In this document: positions 17,395 to 26,671 of the stretch, in pieces
How the letters are laid out: every line of letters begins with the position of its first letter
How positions within the stretch are numbered: the first letter of the stretch is position 1
Source of the DNA: Mycobacterium sp. E796
Lineage (GTDB): Bacteria; Actinomycetota; Actinomycetes; Mycobacteriales; Mycobacteriaceae
Reading direction: 5' to 3'
Assembly: GCF_001672815.1 (NCBI RefSeq)
Contig: NZ_LZKK01000325.1
Location: forward strand, 124,001 to 188,000
Length of the DNA stretch: 64,000 nucleotides
The notes under the pieces: generated by a model
Seen by the model: the letters and a program-made list of their open reading frames with translations, nothing else
Databases searched by the model: none
Told to the model about the DNA's origin: nothing
Position numbers and translations under genes: made by a program

Positions 17395-19514
17395 GCGACT
17401 ACACAATCGGTGTCGACATCGGTGGCACGTTCACCGATTGCGTGGCTGTCGACGCAGACGGCACCGTGGCCATCGGCAAGGTCTCCTCGAGCCCACCGGC
17501 ATTCGAGCGAGGATTCATCGGATCGATCGGCGAAGTCGCAAGCAGGACTGGGCTCACGCAGGCCGACTTGCTCGCCCGGACCGACGCGATCCTGCACGGG
17601 TGCACCGTCGGCACCAACGCGCTCGTGGAGAAGCGCACCGCGAAGGTCGCACTGCTGGTCACCGCCGGGCACCGCGACACCATCTACATGATGCGCGCCG
17701 GCGAACGGCTCGTCGGGTCGCATGCCCAAGAAATCGCCCATCTAGCAGGGCATTACAAGCCCGAGCCCTTGGTGCCCAAGTCTCTCGTGGTGGAGGTCGA
17801 CGAGCGGGTCGCCGCCGATGGACAGATCATCATGGCCCTCGATGAGGATCGGGCGCGTGCGACGATCCGCTCGTTGGTCGCCGACGGCGTCGAGGCGTTC
17901 GCGATTGCGCTGCTGTGGTCGACCGCCACTGATGTCCACGAGCGGGCCCTCGCCCGCATCGTCGCCGAAGAGGCGCCAAGCGCATTCGTTTCGGTCAGCT
18001 CGCAGGTTGTGCCCCGCGTCGGCGAGTACCAGCGCACCGTTGCAACGTTGATCAACGCGATGATCGGGCCGGTGACCAGTGACTACCTCGCGCGTATCGA
18101 GGTCGAGTTGGACGCGCTGGACTATTCGGGGTCGCTGTCGATCATGACGTGCGCCGGCGGCTTGATCGATATCGCGCATGCTCGCCGGATGCCCCTGCTA
18201 ACCATCGGCTCCGGCCCAGTGGCGGGATTGATCGGTGCGGGTCGGCTCGCGCGCGCAGCCGCCGTCGGCGCCTACAGTGACATCAACGTGCTGACCGGGG
18301 ATGTCGGCGGCACGACGTTCGACGTCGGGGTGATCCGTCGCGGCGAACCGGTGACACGAACAACGACGCACTATGGCCAGTACGAGTACTTCGTGCCGAC
18401 ACTCGACGTGCGCTCGATCGGTTCCGGCGGCGGTTCGATCATCGCGTTCGATGAGGACACTCGCAGCCTGCGCGTTGGACCGCGCAGCGCCGCCGCCCTA
18501 CCCGGGCCGGCGGCTTACGGGCGCGGCGGCGATCAGGCGACGGTGACCGACGCCGCCGTCGTGCTGGGCTACCTCAACCCCAAGCACTTTCTCGGCGGTG
18601 CGCTGTCCTTGGATACCGAAGCGGCGGCGGCGGCCCTCGAACGTGCAGGAGCGCCACTGGGTTTCACGGCAGTCGAGACGGCCGCGGCCGCCATGCGGAT
18701 CGTCGACGACCAGATGGCGGACGCGATCCTGCTGTCGAGCATCCAACAGGGCTATGACCCTCGCACCTGCGTCATGTACGCGTTCGGGGGCGGGGGTGGG
18801 ACGCACTGCCCGATGCTCGCGCAGAAGCTCGGCATCTCGACCACGGTCATTCCGCTCGGCGATCTGGCCGCCGGCTGGTCGGCGTTCGGGGTGGCAGCAG
18901 CCGACGCGGTGATCGTCCAAGACATGGCTTTGCTCACACCGTCGCCGTTCGATCCCGAGCAACTCAACAAGGCATGGGCGGAGTTGGAAGGCAAGGTCCG
19001 AGCTGCGCTCCCGGGCTCGCTCGACCCCGCCGACGTCCGGCTCGATCGCTTCGTCGAGATGCGCTATCGCCAACAGGTCAACGAGCTGAGAATCCCGGCC
19101 CCACACGGCGTTTACCAGCAGGCCGAACTCGATCAGTTGATCGTCGCCTTCGAGCATGAATACGAGCTCTTATTCGGCCCCGGAAGTGGCTACCCGGCAG
19201 CGGGTTTCATGATTACGTCGCTGCGGGTGACGGCTCGTGCCAGCGTTACCGAGCACGAGTTCGTCGCCGCCGACGCGGGCGCACCACTCGACGTCGAGCC
19301 CGCCGGCTGGCGGGAAGTGGTCTGGTACGAACTGGGCTCCACGCCGAGTCGAACGCCGGTGTACGACGGTGGCCGATTGAAGCCGGGTGACCGGGTAGCC
19401 GGCCAGGCCATCATCGAGTTCATCGACACGACCGTCGTCCTTCGTCAGGGCCAGCGGGCCACAGTCGACGCTCGAAGCAGCATCGTCATCGAGCCGATCG
19501 ACGTCAACGAGTAA
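17391..19514 (+). CDS. hydantoinase A / acetone carboxylase-type ATPase subunit
   Basis: 707 residues from GTG 17391 (GTGA overlap with the B subunit). YTIGVDIGGTFTDCVAVD is the phosphate-1 motif of the ASKHA ATPase fold, TGDVGGTTFDVGVI the second phosphate motif, and YAFGGGGGTHCPMLA the adenosine region. In acetone and acetophenone carboxylases this subunit activates substrate or bicarbonate by phosphorylation; in hydantoinases it drives ring opening. Context with the gamma-like fusion favours carboxylation. Confidence 0.88.
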   Translation: MSDYTIGVDIGGTFTDCVAVDADGTVAIGKVSSSPPAFERGFIGSIGEVASRTGLTQADLLARTDAILHGCTVGTNALVEKRTAKVALLVTAGHRDTIYMMRAGERLVGSHAQEIAHLAGHYKPEPLVPKSLVVEVDERVAADGQIIMALDEDRARATIRSLVADGVEAFAIALLWSTATDVHERALARIVAEEAPSAFVSVSSQVVPRVGEYQRTVATLINAMIGPVTSDYLARIEVELDALDYSGSLSIMTCAGGLIDIAHARRMPLLTIGSGPVAGLIGAGRLARAAAVGAYSDINVLTGDVGGTTFDVGVIRRGEPVTRTTTHYGQYEYFVPTLDVRSIGSGGGSIIAFDEDTRSLRVGPRSAAALPGPAAYGRGGDQATVTDAAVVLGYLNPKHFLGGALSLDTEAAAAALERAGAPLGFTAVETAAAAMRIVDDQMADAILLSSIQQGYDPRTCVMYAFGGGGGTHCPMLAQKLGISTTVIPLGDLAAGWSAFGVAAADAVIVQDMALLTPSPFDPEQLNKAWAELEGKVRAALPGSLDPADVRLDRFVEMRYRQQVNELRIPAPHGVYQQAELDQLIVAFEHEYELLFGPGSGYPAAGFMITSLRVTARASVTEHEFVAADAGAPLDVEPAGWREVVWYELGSTPSRTPVYDGGRLKPGDRVAGQAIIEFIDTTVVLRQGQRATVDARSSIVIEPIDVNE

Positions 19515-19526
19515 GGGGACACAGAA

Positions 19527-20444
19527 ATGACCGGACTGCTGCAAGATCGCGTCATCGCCATTACCGGAGCCGGGAGGGGGATCGGCGCGAGCATCGCTGT
19601 GATGGCCGCCGCGCAGGGAGCGCGCATCGTCGTCAACGACCTCGGCTCGGCGGTCGACGGGACTGGGTCCGACAAGGAGACGGCGGCCGGAGTCGTGGCC
19701 CGGATCACCGAGGCCGGCGGAGTCGCCGTCGCCAACAGCGGCGACATCTCGGACTACGACGACGCCGGTGGGCTCGTCCAGCAGGCTGTCGACTCCTACG
19801 GCCGGCTGGACGTCCTGATCAACGTCGCCGGAATCCTGCGCGACAAAATGATTTTCAACATGACACCCGAGGAGTGGGCCGCGGTCATCGCCGTACACCT
19901 TCGCGGCACTTACAACACGACCAAGCATGCAAGCGTCTATTGGCGTTCGCTCAAGCAAGCGGATGCCCATCACCGATTGATCAATTTCACGTCGGGCTCG
20001 GGCCTGCACGGCTCGCCGGGACAGCCGAACTACGCCGCGGCCAAAATGGGAATCGCCGGACTGACCTATTCCTGCGCCGCCGCTCTGAAAAGGTACGGCG
20101 TCACCTCGAACGCGATCAGTCCCGACGCGAGCACTCGGATGACCGACTCGATGGGCGAGCACCGGCGCGAGGACCAAGACGTGCGCTCGCCCGACCACAT
20201 CGCGCCGATCGTGCTGTACCTTGCCAGCGAACGTTCGGATTGGTGCAACGGCCAGATCCTGTACACGTCCGGGCCGGACATCGGTCTGTTCAACGTTCCG
20301 TCATTGGTCAGCGAGATTTTCACGGACGGCCCGTGGGAATTGCCCTCGGCCTTCGATCAGATCGAGAGTGCGTTCCCGGCGGCCGTCGTGCCAAACAGGG
20401 TGCCCGCGATGACCGGTGCCGCGACGCCGGATGCTGTTTCGTAA
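19527..20444 (+). CDS. short-chain dehydrogenase (peroxisomal multifunctional-enzyme type)
   Basis: 305 residues. ITGAGRGIG, a conserved Asp-Leu-Gly after the second strand, the LINVAGILRDK segment and the SGSGLHGSPGQPNYAAAK active site resemble the 3-hydroxyacyl-CoA dehydrogenase part of HSD17B4-like proteins. It would oxidise a 3-hydroxyacyl-CoA. It is the last gene of the operon, 12 bp after the HyuA stop, and converges on the amidohydrolase with only five bases between them. Confidence 0.87.
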   Translation: MTGLLQDRVIAITGAGRGIGASIAVMAAAQGARIVVNDLGSAVDGTGSDKETAAGVVARITEAGGVAVANSGDISDYDDAGGLVQQAVDSYGRLDVLINVAGILRDKMIFNMTPEEWAAVIAVHLRGTYNTTKHASVYWRSLKQADAHHRLINFTSGSGLHGSPGQPNYAAAKMGIAGLTYSCAAALKRYGVTSNAISPDASTRMTDSMGEHRREDQDVRSPDHIAPIVLYLASERSDWCNGQILYTSGPDIGLFNVPSLVSEIFTDGPWELPSAFDQIESAFPAAVVPNRVPAMTGAATPDAVS

Positions 20445-20449
20445 GGCGA

Positions 20450-21346
20450 CTATCCGAGCTTGAAAACCTCGAGACAGTTGTCGTGGCAATAAGCCTGCAT
20501 CGCATCGTCTTTCAGCGGTAGCTCGAGCGCGTCGTTGGCTGCGCGCTCGACGCTCAGCAAGGGAAAGTCCGAGGCCCACATCACTTGGCCCTTGCCGCGG
20601 GTGTTCATGAAATGGACGATCTCGCCTGGAATGTACTTCGGCGACCAGCCCGAGGTCATCAGGTAGAAATTGGGGTGCTTCTGTAGCAGCGCAAGCGTTT
20701 CCAAGTGCCACGGATGGCCGATGTGGGTTCCGACGACCGTCAACTCGGGGAACGCGAGCAGGATGTCGTCCAGCAATGCTGGATGCTGCAGCCTGGCGCT
20801 GCGCATGGGGCCCGGGAAGCCGAGGTTCATGGTGATCGGAACGCCCAGCTCGGCGCACTTCGCATAGATCGGGTAGTAGAGCGGGTGGTCGTAGGGCTCA
20901 CCGAACATCGCGGCCATGACACGGATTGCGACGCACCCGTAGTCCTTGATGGCCCGGTCGAGCTGTCGGTAGGCCCGCAGGCCGCCCATAGGATCGATCA
21001 GAGCGCTGCCGTACAGGCGGCCCTTGTGGGTGCTTGTCGCCGTGGCCATCTGCTCGAGGAACCCATCAAAGATGTCGTCGGGCTGCCCCGCGGTCGCCTG
21101 GAACACACCACGCGGACGGGTGTCGGGATGGGACCAGCTGTGCAGCGCCGAAATGATCGTCTTCTCAACCCCGGCCGCGTCCATCATGGCCACGAGGTCC
21201 TCGGCGCTCGCGCCCGGCCCCCGAGATCCCCCGCTGGTCTTGAACCACTTGTTGACGTTGCTGTTCAGGACCTCGTCGGCGAACTCGTTGATCAGCTCGT
21301 CTTTCGTGAGCATCGGCATGTTCGACCAGCCATCGATGAACTTCAC
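20450..21346 (-). CDS. amidohydrolase-2 family protein (ACMSD-like), metal motif altered
   Basis: 298 residues. The GTG at 21346 has AGGA nine bases upstream and lies downstream of operator copy D; a longer frame starting at 21475 would run through the operator and is rejected. The TIM-barrel elements GTHIGHPWHLE and WASDFP fit the ACMSD-like amidohydrolase family of decarboxylases and hydrolases. The usual N-terminal His-x-His pair is absent: the first strand reads FIDGWSNMPM. It may use fewer metal ligands or a different chemistry. Confidence 0.8.
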   Translation of the reverse strand: MKFIDGWSNMPMLTKDELINEFADEVLNSNVNKWFKTSGGSRGPGASAEDLVAMMDAAGVEKTIISALHSWSHPDTRPRGVFQATAGQPDDIFDGFLEQMATATSTHKGRLYGSALIDPMGGLRAYRQLDRAIKDYGCVAIRVMAAMFGEPYDHPLYYPIYAKCAELGVPITMNLGFPGPMRSARLQHPALLDDILLAFPELTVVGTHIGHPWHLETLALLQKHPNFYLMTSGWSPKYIPGEIVHFMNTRGKGQVMWASDFPLLSVERAANDALELPLKDDAMQAYCHDNCLEVFKLG

Positions 21347-21422
21347 GCGCAACGGTCCTTTCTCTCCCGCCGGCCTTGCGGCCGAGCGTGCCGTCTCGAG
21401 CTCTTGGGGACCGGTTATCGTT

Positions 21423-21440
21423 CGACCGTCTGGTCGGTCC
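21423..21440. promoter_or_regulatory. 18-bp operator, copy D
   Basis: CGACCGTCTGGTCGGTCC, 77 bp before the amidohydrolase GTG and on the far side of it from the rest of the island. On the minus strand a TTAAGT hexamer lies just upstream. Confidence 0.65.
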
Positions 21441-21540
21441 AACTTAACACACCGCATTACCGCTGGCCGGACCATGGTTAGTGTTTAGCGGTGATCACTG
21501 GCTGTTGACAGGCGCGCGCGGACTGATTGACCATGAGCTC

Positions 21541-21804
21541 ATGGTTGACGACGAGCCGACCGCGCCTAAGGACGATTACGACTTGTTGACTCATTACGAG
21601 GCTGGCAAGCGGCTCACTGACAACATCAAGCACGAGCGGCAGCGATTTGGCGATTCGCAGGGTGACGAGGCCGAGTCGCATCGCTTGCGCATCGCCGAGC
21701 TAGAGGACGCGGTTCGGCGGCATCGCGAGTACCGCCTGGCTGACAGGCCGGAATTCTTTAACGCGCTGGGAAGTCTAGATCGGGTCGAAACAGCGAAGCA
21801 CTAG
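21541..21804 (+). CDS. small acidic hypothetical protein
   Basis: 87 residues from ATG 21541 (in-frame extension to 21481 is possible). It is rich in Asp, Glu, Arg and His, has no hydrophobic stretch, and is probably helical from about residue 25 to 70. Codon use looks coding. No function can be assigned. It stands alone between the amidohydrolase promoter and the tRNA-like sequence. Confidence 0.5.
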   Translation: MVDDEPTAPKDDYDLLTHYEAGKRLTDNIKHERQRFGDSQGDEAESHRLRIAELEDAVRRHREYRLADRPEFFNALGSLDRVETAKH

Positions 21805-22306
21805 TGACCTGTTGAGGTCTGGGCCTACGCCTACTGAGCGTCAGTTGTTCGTGTGGGGATGGAGCCCTGGGAGCGCGATCGTCCAGGCTCTTTGACGCCG
21901 TCAAGACACGAAAGCAAAACCGCTGGTAACGAGCGGGACTGAATTGGATTGAGACGGAGCGAAGGTGCAGGTAAATCAGCATTTTGCCTGGTCAAGGCAG
22001 GGGTTCGAATCCCCTTAGCTCCACCCTTTTATGACACCTACGTGGGTAAGACGAGCGTTTCCGCCCCCATCCGATTGCGGAATCACGCTCGACGTCGGGT
22101 GGGATGGTCTGATCGTCTGTGGCCACGATGTACCAGCTCGGCCTGGACAGCCAAGCCGCCGCGCTGATCTTGTCGCCGAAGCACCTCAGGGCTAGATGTC
22201 TCGCAACGGTCGACGGCGGCGCAGTGGCGACGGATCGGAGTTCCTGCCGGGAAACGCGAATCGACCTATTCGATCTGCACGTTTCGTCAACGAACGACGC
22301 CCTTAG
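21805..22306. other. gene-poor 500-bp stretch
   Basis: No convincing coding sequence. It contains a tRNA-like 3' end (21999-22025) and otherwise mixed-composition DNA with several short overlapping frames lacking ribosome-binding sites or family similarity. It marks the boundary between the catabolic island and the following genes. Confidence 0.5.
21999..22025 (+). repeat. tRNA-like 3' end, possible attachment-site remnant
   Basis: AGGGG-TTCGAAT-CCCCT is a perfect five-base-pair T-arm with the canonical loop, followed by TAGCTCC, A and CC: the T-arm and 3' acceptor strand of an Ala-type tRNA or a tmRNA. No 5' acceptor strand, D-arm or anticodon arm with a uridine at position 33 can be folded upstream. 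Such truncated 3' ends are left when an element integrates into a tRNA or tmRNA gene. Confidence 0.5.
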
Positions 22307-23059
<753 letters not shown>

Positions 23060-23079
23060 GGCATCTCCTGCCTGGCGGT

Positions 23080-23808
23080 TCAGTTCGTCACCGGCTGGTC
23101 GCGCAGCTGGCCCGAGTGCAGCGCATCCCAACCGGGATCGATGGGAAGGTTGATGCCGAACTGGTTGGCGAAGATGTCGCTGACCAGCTCGTAGCACGAA
23201 CCCATGCGGACGACCTCCATGGTGGAGAAGTCGATCATTGTCGACGAGCGGCGGTATAGGTGGTACTTGCGCAGGCCGTAGTCGACGACCAGATCGACCG
23301 CGTCGATGATGGGCTGTTCGATGTCCTGCACGCGGAATTTCGGTCCGGTACCAGTGAGGTTCGCTGATGACCCTAGCAACGGCACCCCGTTGCGGTGTGC
23401 GATCTGGACCACCGCGTCCTGAAGCGCGCCAGCGTTGACCAGCACCGCCAGAGTGTCGCCGACAGTGCTTGCTGCGAGCGTCTCGGGCTCGATGGCCGCT
23501 ACCACGGGGTGGGAGGCGTCGTAGGGTCCGACGACCGCCAGTGGAAGACCCGCGTCGAGTACGACGGCGTCCACGATGTCCTGTTCACGTCGGCCGAGCT
23601 GGTGGACCTCGCGGTGAAGTTCGTAGTTGCCTGCCATCGCATTGCGCTTGTGCGCTGCCCGTCGCTTGGCCCGAAAGAGTCGGAGCAACGTCTCGGAGGC
23701 GCTGGCGATAACCCCATAGCCGACGTCGTTCGGCGTAATCGCGGCGCCGCCGGCGGCCACCGTCTCGTAGATGCGCTGCGCATCGCTGTGAATGTCGTAT
23801 CTGCTCAT
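23080..23808 (-). CDS. Sua5/YrdC/YciO-domain protein
   Basis: 242 residues. ITPNDVGYGVIA and the lysine-rich FRAKRRAAHKR segment correspond to the nucleotide- and threonine-binding regions of YrdC folds, and LGSSANLTGTGP to the conserved SSAN-S/T-G signature. Housekeeping Sua5 makes threonylcarbamoyl-AMP for tRNA t6A. This copy lies beside an SDR and an IclR regulator, so a specialised carbamoylation or nucleotidyl-transfer role is possible. Start ATG 23808 follows GGAGATGCC. Confidence 0.78.
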   Translation of the reverse strand: MSRYDIHSDAQRIYETVAAGGAAITPNDVGYGVIASASETLLRLFRAKRRAAHKRNAMAGNYELHREVHQLGRREQDIVDAVVLDAGLPLAVVGPYDASHPVVAAIEPETLAASTVGDTLAVLVNAGALQDAVVQIAHRNGVPLLGSSANLTGTGPKFRVQDIEQPIIDAVDLVVDYGLRKYHLYRRSSTMIDFSTMEVVRMGSCYELVSDIFANQFGINLPIDPGWDALHSGQLRDQPVTN

Positions 23809-23880
23809 GGCATCTCCGTTCCCGTGGCATCGCTCGCCTACTGATGCCAATCTGGACAGAGCACCCAAGACCGCGCAAAC

Positions 23881-23903
23881 TTGGTTTCGTCTGCTGAAAC
23901 CAA
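23881..23903. promoter_or_regulatory. palindrome TTGGTTTC-N7-GAAACCAA, probable IclR operator
   Basis: A perfect eight-base inverted repeat with a seven-base spacer in the 104-bp gap between the divergent YrdC-like and IclR genes. It ends nine bases before the IclR start codon and would overlap its ribosome-binding site or transcript start. Size and placement suit an autoregulatory IclR-family site. Confidence 0.6.
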
Positions 23904-23912
23904 CGAGGTGCG

Positions 23913-24752
23913 ATGACAAGGACCCGGCAAACGGCGCAACGTGCCCAGCCAGACCTTCTGCGGAGGCCGCTGCGGGTGCTCGAAGCGCTTGCAGCGATGG
24001 AACAACCCGCCAGTTTGCTCGCGATCGCGTCGGCCGTGGGATTGTCCAAGGCGGGTGCGTACCGTGTGTTGCGCGCCCTGCAGGACGAGGGTTATGTCGA
24101 CCACGCCGGTCGCCGTGGGTACCGCATCGGAAGCCGATCGATCGCACTGGCGTCGCTGGTGGGCCCGCGTCCTGCGTTGTTGCAACATGCGCGTCCGGTG
24201 CTGTCCAGGCTGGCCGCCACGGCTCAGGCGACCGCAACAATGCATCTTCGCAGCGGCGAGCATCGGGTCCTCGTGCTCGGCGCCGAGCACAACACGGCGC
24301 TGCAGCGTCAGGGCATCCACATCGGGGAGCGGGCGCCGCTCACCTCCGGTTGCAGCGGCCGGGTCATCCTGGCGCACCTCCCAGTCGAAGAAGCGGCCGA
24401 GGTCGTTGCGACACACACTGTCGGCAATTCACGTAAAGACCTCGAGTGTGAACTCGATAGGATCCGCGCCGAGGGCTATGCCCTGTCTTTCAGCGAAAAC
24501 CACCCCCACTTCAGCGGAATCGGTGCCGCCCTGCTCGACCCTGACGACGGCCTTCCGCTCGGGTCAATCGCCGTCGCCGGCCCCGACGAGCAATTGCCGG
24601 AAAAAGCACTGCGCCAACTCGCCCGGCCGCTGATCGCGGCGTGCGATGGACTCGCACCACGCCTGGCGGCACTGCTCGGACCGAATTCCTCGGCGCGCAT
24701 CGAAGCTCTCGACGTCACCATTCAGGACTTCATCGAGGCTGCGTGCGGATGA
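23913..24752 (+). CDS. IclR-family transcriptional regulator
   Basis: 279 residues. An N-terminal winged helix-turn-helix (about 20-75; LLAIASAVGLSKAGAYRVLRAL) is followed by an IclR effector domain, including TSGCSGRVILAHLP and the C-terminal GSIAVAGP segment. These regulators bind small organic acids or aromatic compounds. It is divergent from the YrdC-like/SDR operon, its likely target, and probably autoregulated. Its binding site is unlike the 18-bp palindrome of the catabolic island, so it is unlikely to be that island's regulator. Confidence 0.9.
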   Translation: MTRTRQTAQRAQPDLLRRPLRVLEALAAMEQPASLLAIASAVGLSKAGAYRVLRALQDEGYVDHAGRRGYRIGSRSIALASLVGPRPALLQHARPVLSRLAATAQATATMHLRSGEHRVLVLGAEHNTALQRQGIHIGERAPLTSGCSGRVILAHLPVEEAAEVVATHTVGNSRKDLECELDRIRAEGYALSFSENHPHFSGIGAALLDPDDGLPLGSIAVAGPDEQLPEKALRQLARPLIAACDGLAPRLAALLGPNSSARIEALDVTIQDFIEAACG

Positions 24753-24935
24753 CGGTCGGAAGTCTCCTGCGTGGTTGCACCAGCTGAAACTTAGCTGGCG
24801 GGCGAATCGGCGCGGTGGTCAGAGTGAACTCAGCCCACGTCAGCCGTCGGCACTCCGCACCTCGGATGCCGACACCGCCGGGCCGCAATCCCGGACCCAA
24901 CGGTGCGTCCGAAAACCTTCGCTGAAGGACAGAAC

Positions 24936-25535
24936 ATGTCAAACAATTTGCTGAAAGATCACGCGTCGACCGATGCCGGCCACTGGTTGCGGGTCTATTA
25001 CCTTGTGCGAGCAATGGTTTCGCTGGCGTGGGTCGCTGCCGTCCTCACCGTCGGATCGAAGTCTGCGTTCGTCGCCGGTGCATTACTGCTGATCTACCCG
25101 GCGTGGGATGCGCTCGCCAACGTTGTCGACGCTCGGAAAAACGGTGGTCTGCGCAGGAATTCGAGCCAGGCGTTCAACACGGCCGTCAGCAGCCTGGCCA
25201 CCGTCGCGGTGGCTTTCGGGCTCGCTGCGAGCATGAACGTCGTGCTGGGCATCTTCGGTGTCTGGGCTACCCTGTCGGGCTTGTTGCAGCTGGCAACCGC
25301 TGTGCGCCGATGGAAACATGTTGGCGCACAATGGGCGATGATTCTCAGTGGTGCGCAGTCCGCGATCGTCGGTGTTACGTTCTTTTGGAAAGCCGTGGGC
25401 CCGACGACGCCCAACGCTGCCGATATTGCACCCTATGCCGCATTCGGCGCCTTCTACTTCTTGGTGTCGGCAATCTGGTTGAGCGTGTCCCGCGCACGCC
25501 AGCGACGCCTTGACGCTCGCGAAGAGGCTTCATGA
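24936..25535 (+). CDS. multi-spanning membrane protein, DUF308-like
   Basis: 199 residues with about six hydrophobic segments (roughly 18-38, 43-63, 85-105, 108-125, 135-153, 165-185) and a short basic C-terminus. The ATG at 24936 has GAAGGAC upstream. The arrangement resembles DUF308/HdeD-like membrane proteins, whose function is mostly unknown. It overlaps the following SDR gene by four bases, so the two are made together. Confidence 0.78.
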   Translation: MSNNLLKDHASTDAGHWLRVYYLVRAMVSLAWVAAVLTVGSKSAFVAGALLLIYPAWDALANVVDARKNGGLRRNSSQAFNTAVSSLATVAVAFGLAASMNVVLGIFGVWATLSGLLQLATAVRRWKHVGAQWAMILSGAQSAIVGVTFFWKAVGPTTPNAADIAPYAAFGAFYFLVSAIWLSVSRARQRRLDAREEAS

Positions 25536-26386
25536 AGACGATCCTGATCACCGGAGTCAGTAGTGGCCTGGGGCGAGCGTTCGCAGTCGCTGCATTGGCG
25601 GCGGGACATCGTGTGGTGGGCACGGTGCGTAAGCCGAAGGACGCCAAGGGATTCGAGGAACTTGCGGCGACGAATCGGGCGCACGCCCTCTTACTCGACG
25701 TTACGGACGACGCGGCCGTCTTTGCGGCGGTCGCGGATGTCGAAGCGACGGTGGGCCCCCTCGACGTCGTCATCGCCAATGCCGGCTACGGCGTCGAAGG
25801 GGTCTTCGAGGAGACGCCCCTCTCACAATGGCGGGCACAGTTCGCCACCAACGTCTTTGGTGTCGCGGCAACGTTGCAGGCTTCGCTGCCGTTCATGCGG
25901 GCACGCCGCGCTGGGCACCTGATGGCGGTGACCTCGATGGGTGGGCTGATGGCCGTTCCCGGGATGTCGGCGTACTGTGCGAGCAAGTTCGCGGTCGAGG
26001 GCATGCTGGAAAGCCTCCGGAAGGAGGTCTCCGGGTTCGGGGTCCGGGTGACCGCTATCGAACCGGGGTCGTTCCGCACCGATTGGGCCGGTCGCTCAAT
26101 GACGCGTGCCGACCGTGCTATCGCTGACTACGACACGTTGTTCGATCCCATCCGCGCGGCGCGACTCGCCGCCAGCGGCCACCAGCTGGGTGACCCGGAA
26201 AAGGCAGCCAAGGCGGTGCTGCAGATCGTCGACATGGCCGATCCGCCAGCGCACCTGGTGCTGGGTTCGGATGCCCTCCGGCTGATCGGCGAGGCCAGGG
26301 CTGCCGTCGACGACGATATTCGGAGATGGGACGCCCTCTCTCGCAGTACGGATTTCGACGATCGTGTGCAACCCGCCACCCGCTAG
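25532..26386 (+). CDS. short-chain dehydrogenase/reductase
   Basis: 284 residues. ITGVSSGLG, NAGYG, TSMGG and YCASK give the complete SDR core; the C-terminal 80 residues resemble the oxidoreductases that often accompany TetR- or membrane-protein partners in actinobacteria. Its start overlaps the stop of the DUF308-like gene (ATGA). The substrate is unknown. Confidence 0.87.
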   Translation: MKTILITGVSSGLGRAFAVAALAAGHRVVGTVRKPKDAKGFEELAATNRAHALLLDVTDDAAVFAAVADVEATVGPLDVVIANAGYGVEGVFEETPLSQWRAQFATNVFGVAATLQASLPFMRARRAGHLMAVTSMGGLMAVPGMSAYCASKFAVEGMLESLRKEVSGFGVRVTAIEPGSFRTDWAGRSMTRADRAIADYDTLFDPIRAARLAASGHQLGDPEKAAKAVLQIVDMADPPAHLVLGSDALRLIGEARAAVDDDIRRWDALSRSTDFDDRVQPATR

Positions 26387-26404
26387 TGTCCTGCGTCAGT
26401 CGCG

Positions 26405-26422
26405 CCCGCCGCCACAGGCGGG
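26405..26422 (+). terminator. candidate terminator hairpin
   Basis: CCCGCC pairs with GGCGGG across a six-base loop, 18 bp after the SDR stop. A second imperfect hairpin followed by TTATT lies at about 26657-26677, next to the PE stop. They sit in a 285-bp convergent gap with no other feature. Confidence 0.5.
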
Positions 26423-26671
26423 TACCTGCCGGCAGCACGGCGAAGTCCCACTCGCCCGCTCGGTCAACCGGCGATTCCGTGGCGCGGCCAGCTCACCTTG
26501 CTCGATTCCGAGGTCGCCTCAATCCACGGCGACATCATTGTGGTCTACCTCTTGGTTGACTCTTACTCCGGCCAGCACACAGTCACCCCTACCCCATGCT
26601 CGCGCACGACGGTGGCGATGCGCGTCTTGCAGATGCCACAACATCTGGGCTGGCCGGGCGCCTTCGGCCCC

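Noticed and set aside
21950-22025. complete tRNA gene
   Set aside because: Only the T-arm and 3' acceptor fit; no D-arm, no 5' acceptor and no anticodon loop with uridine at position 33.
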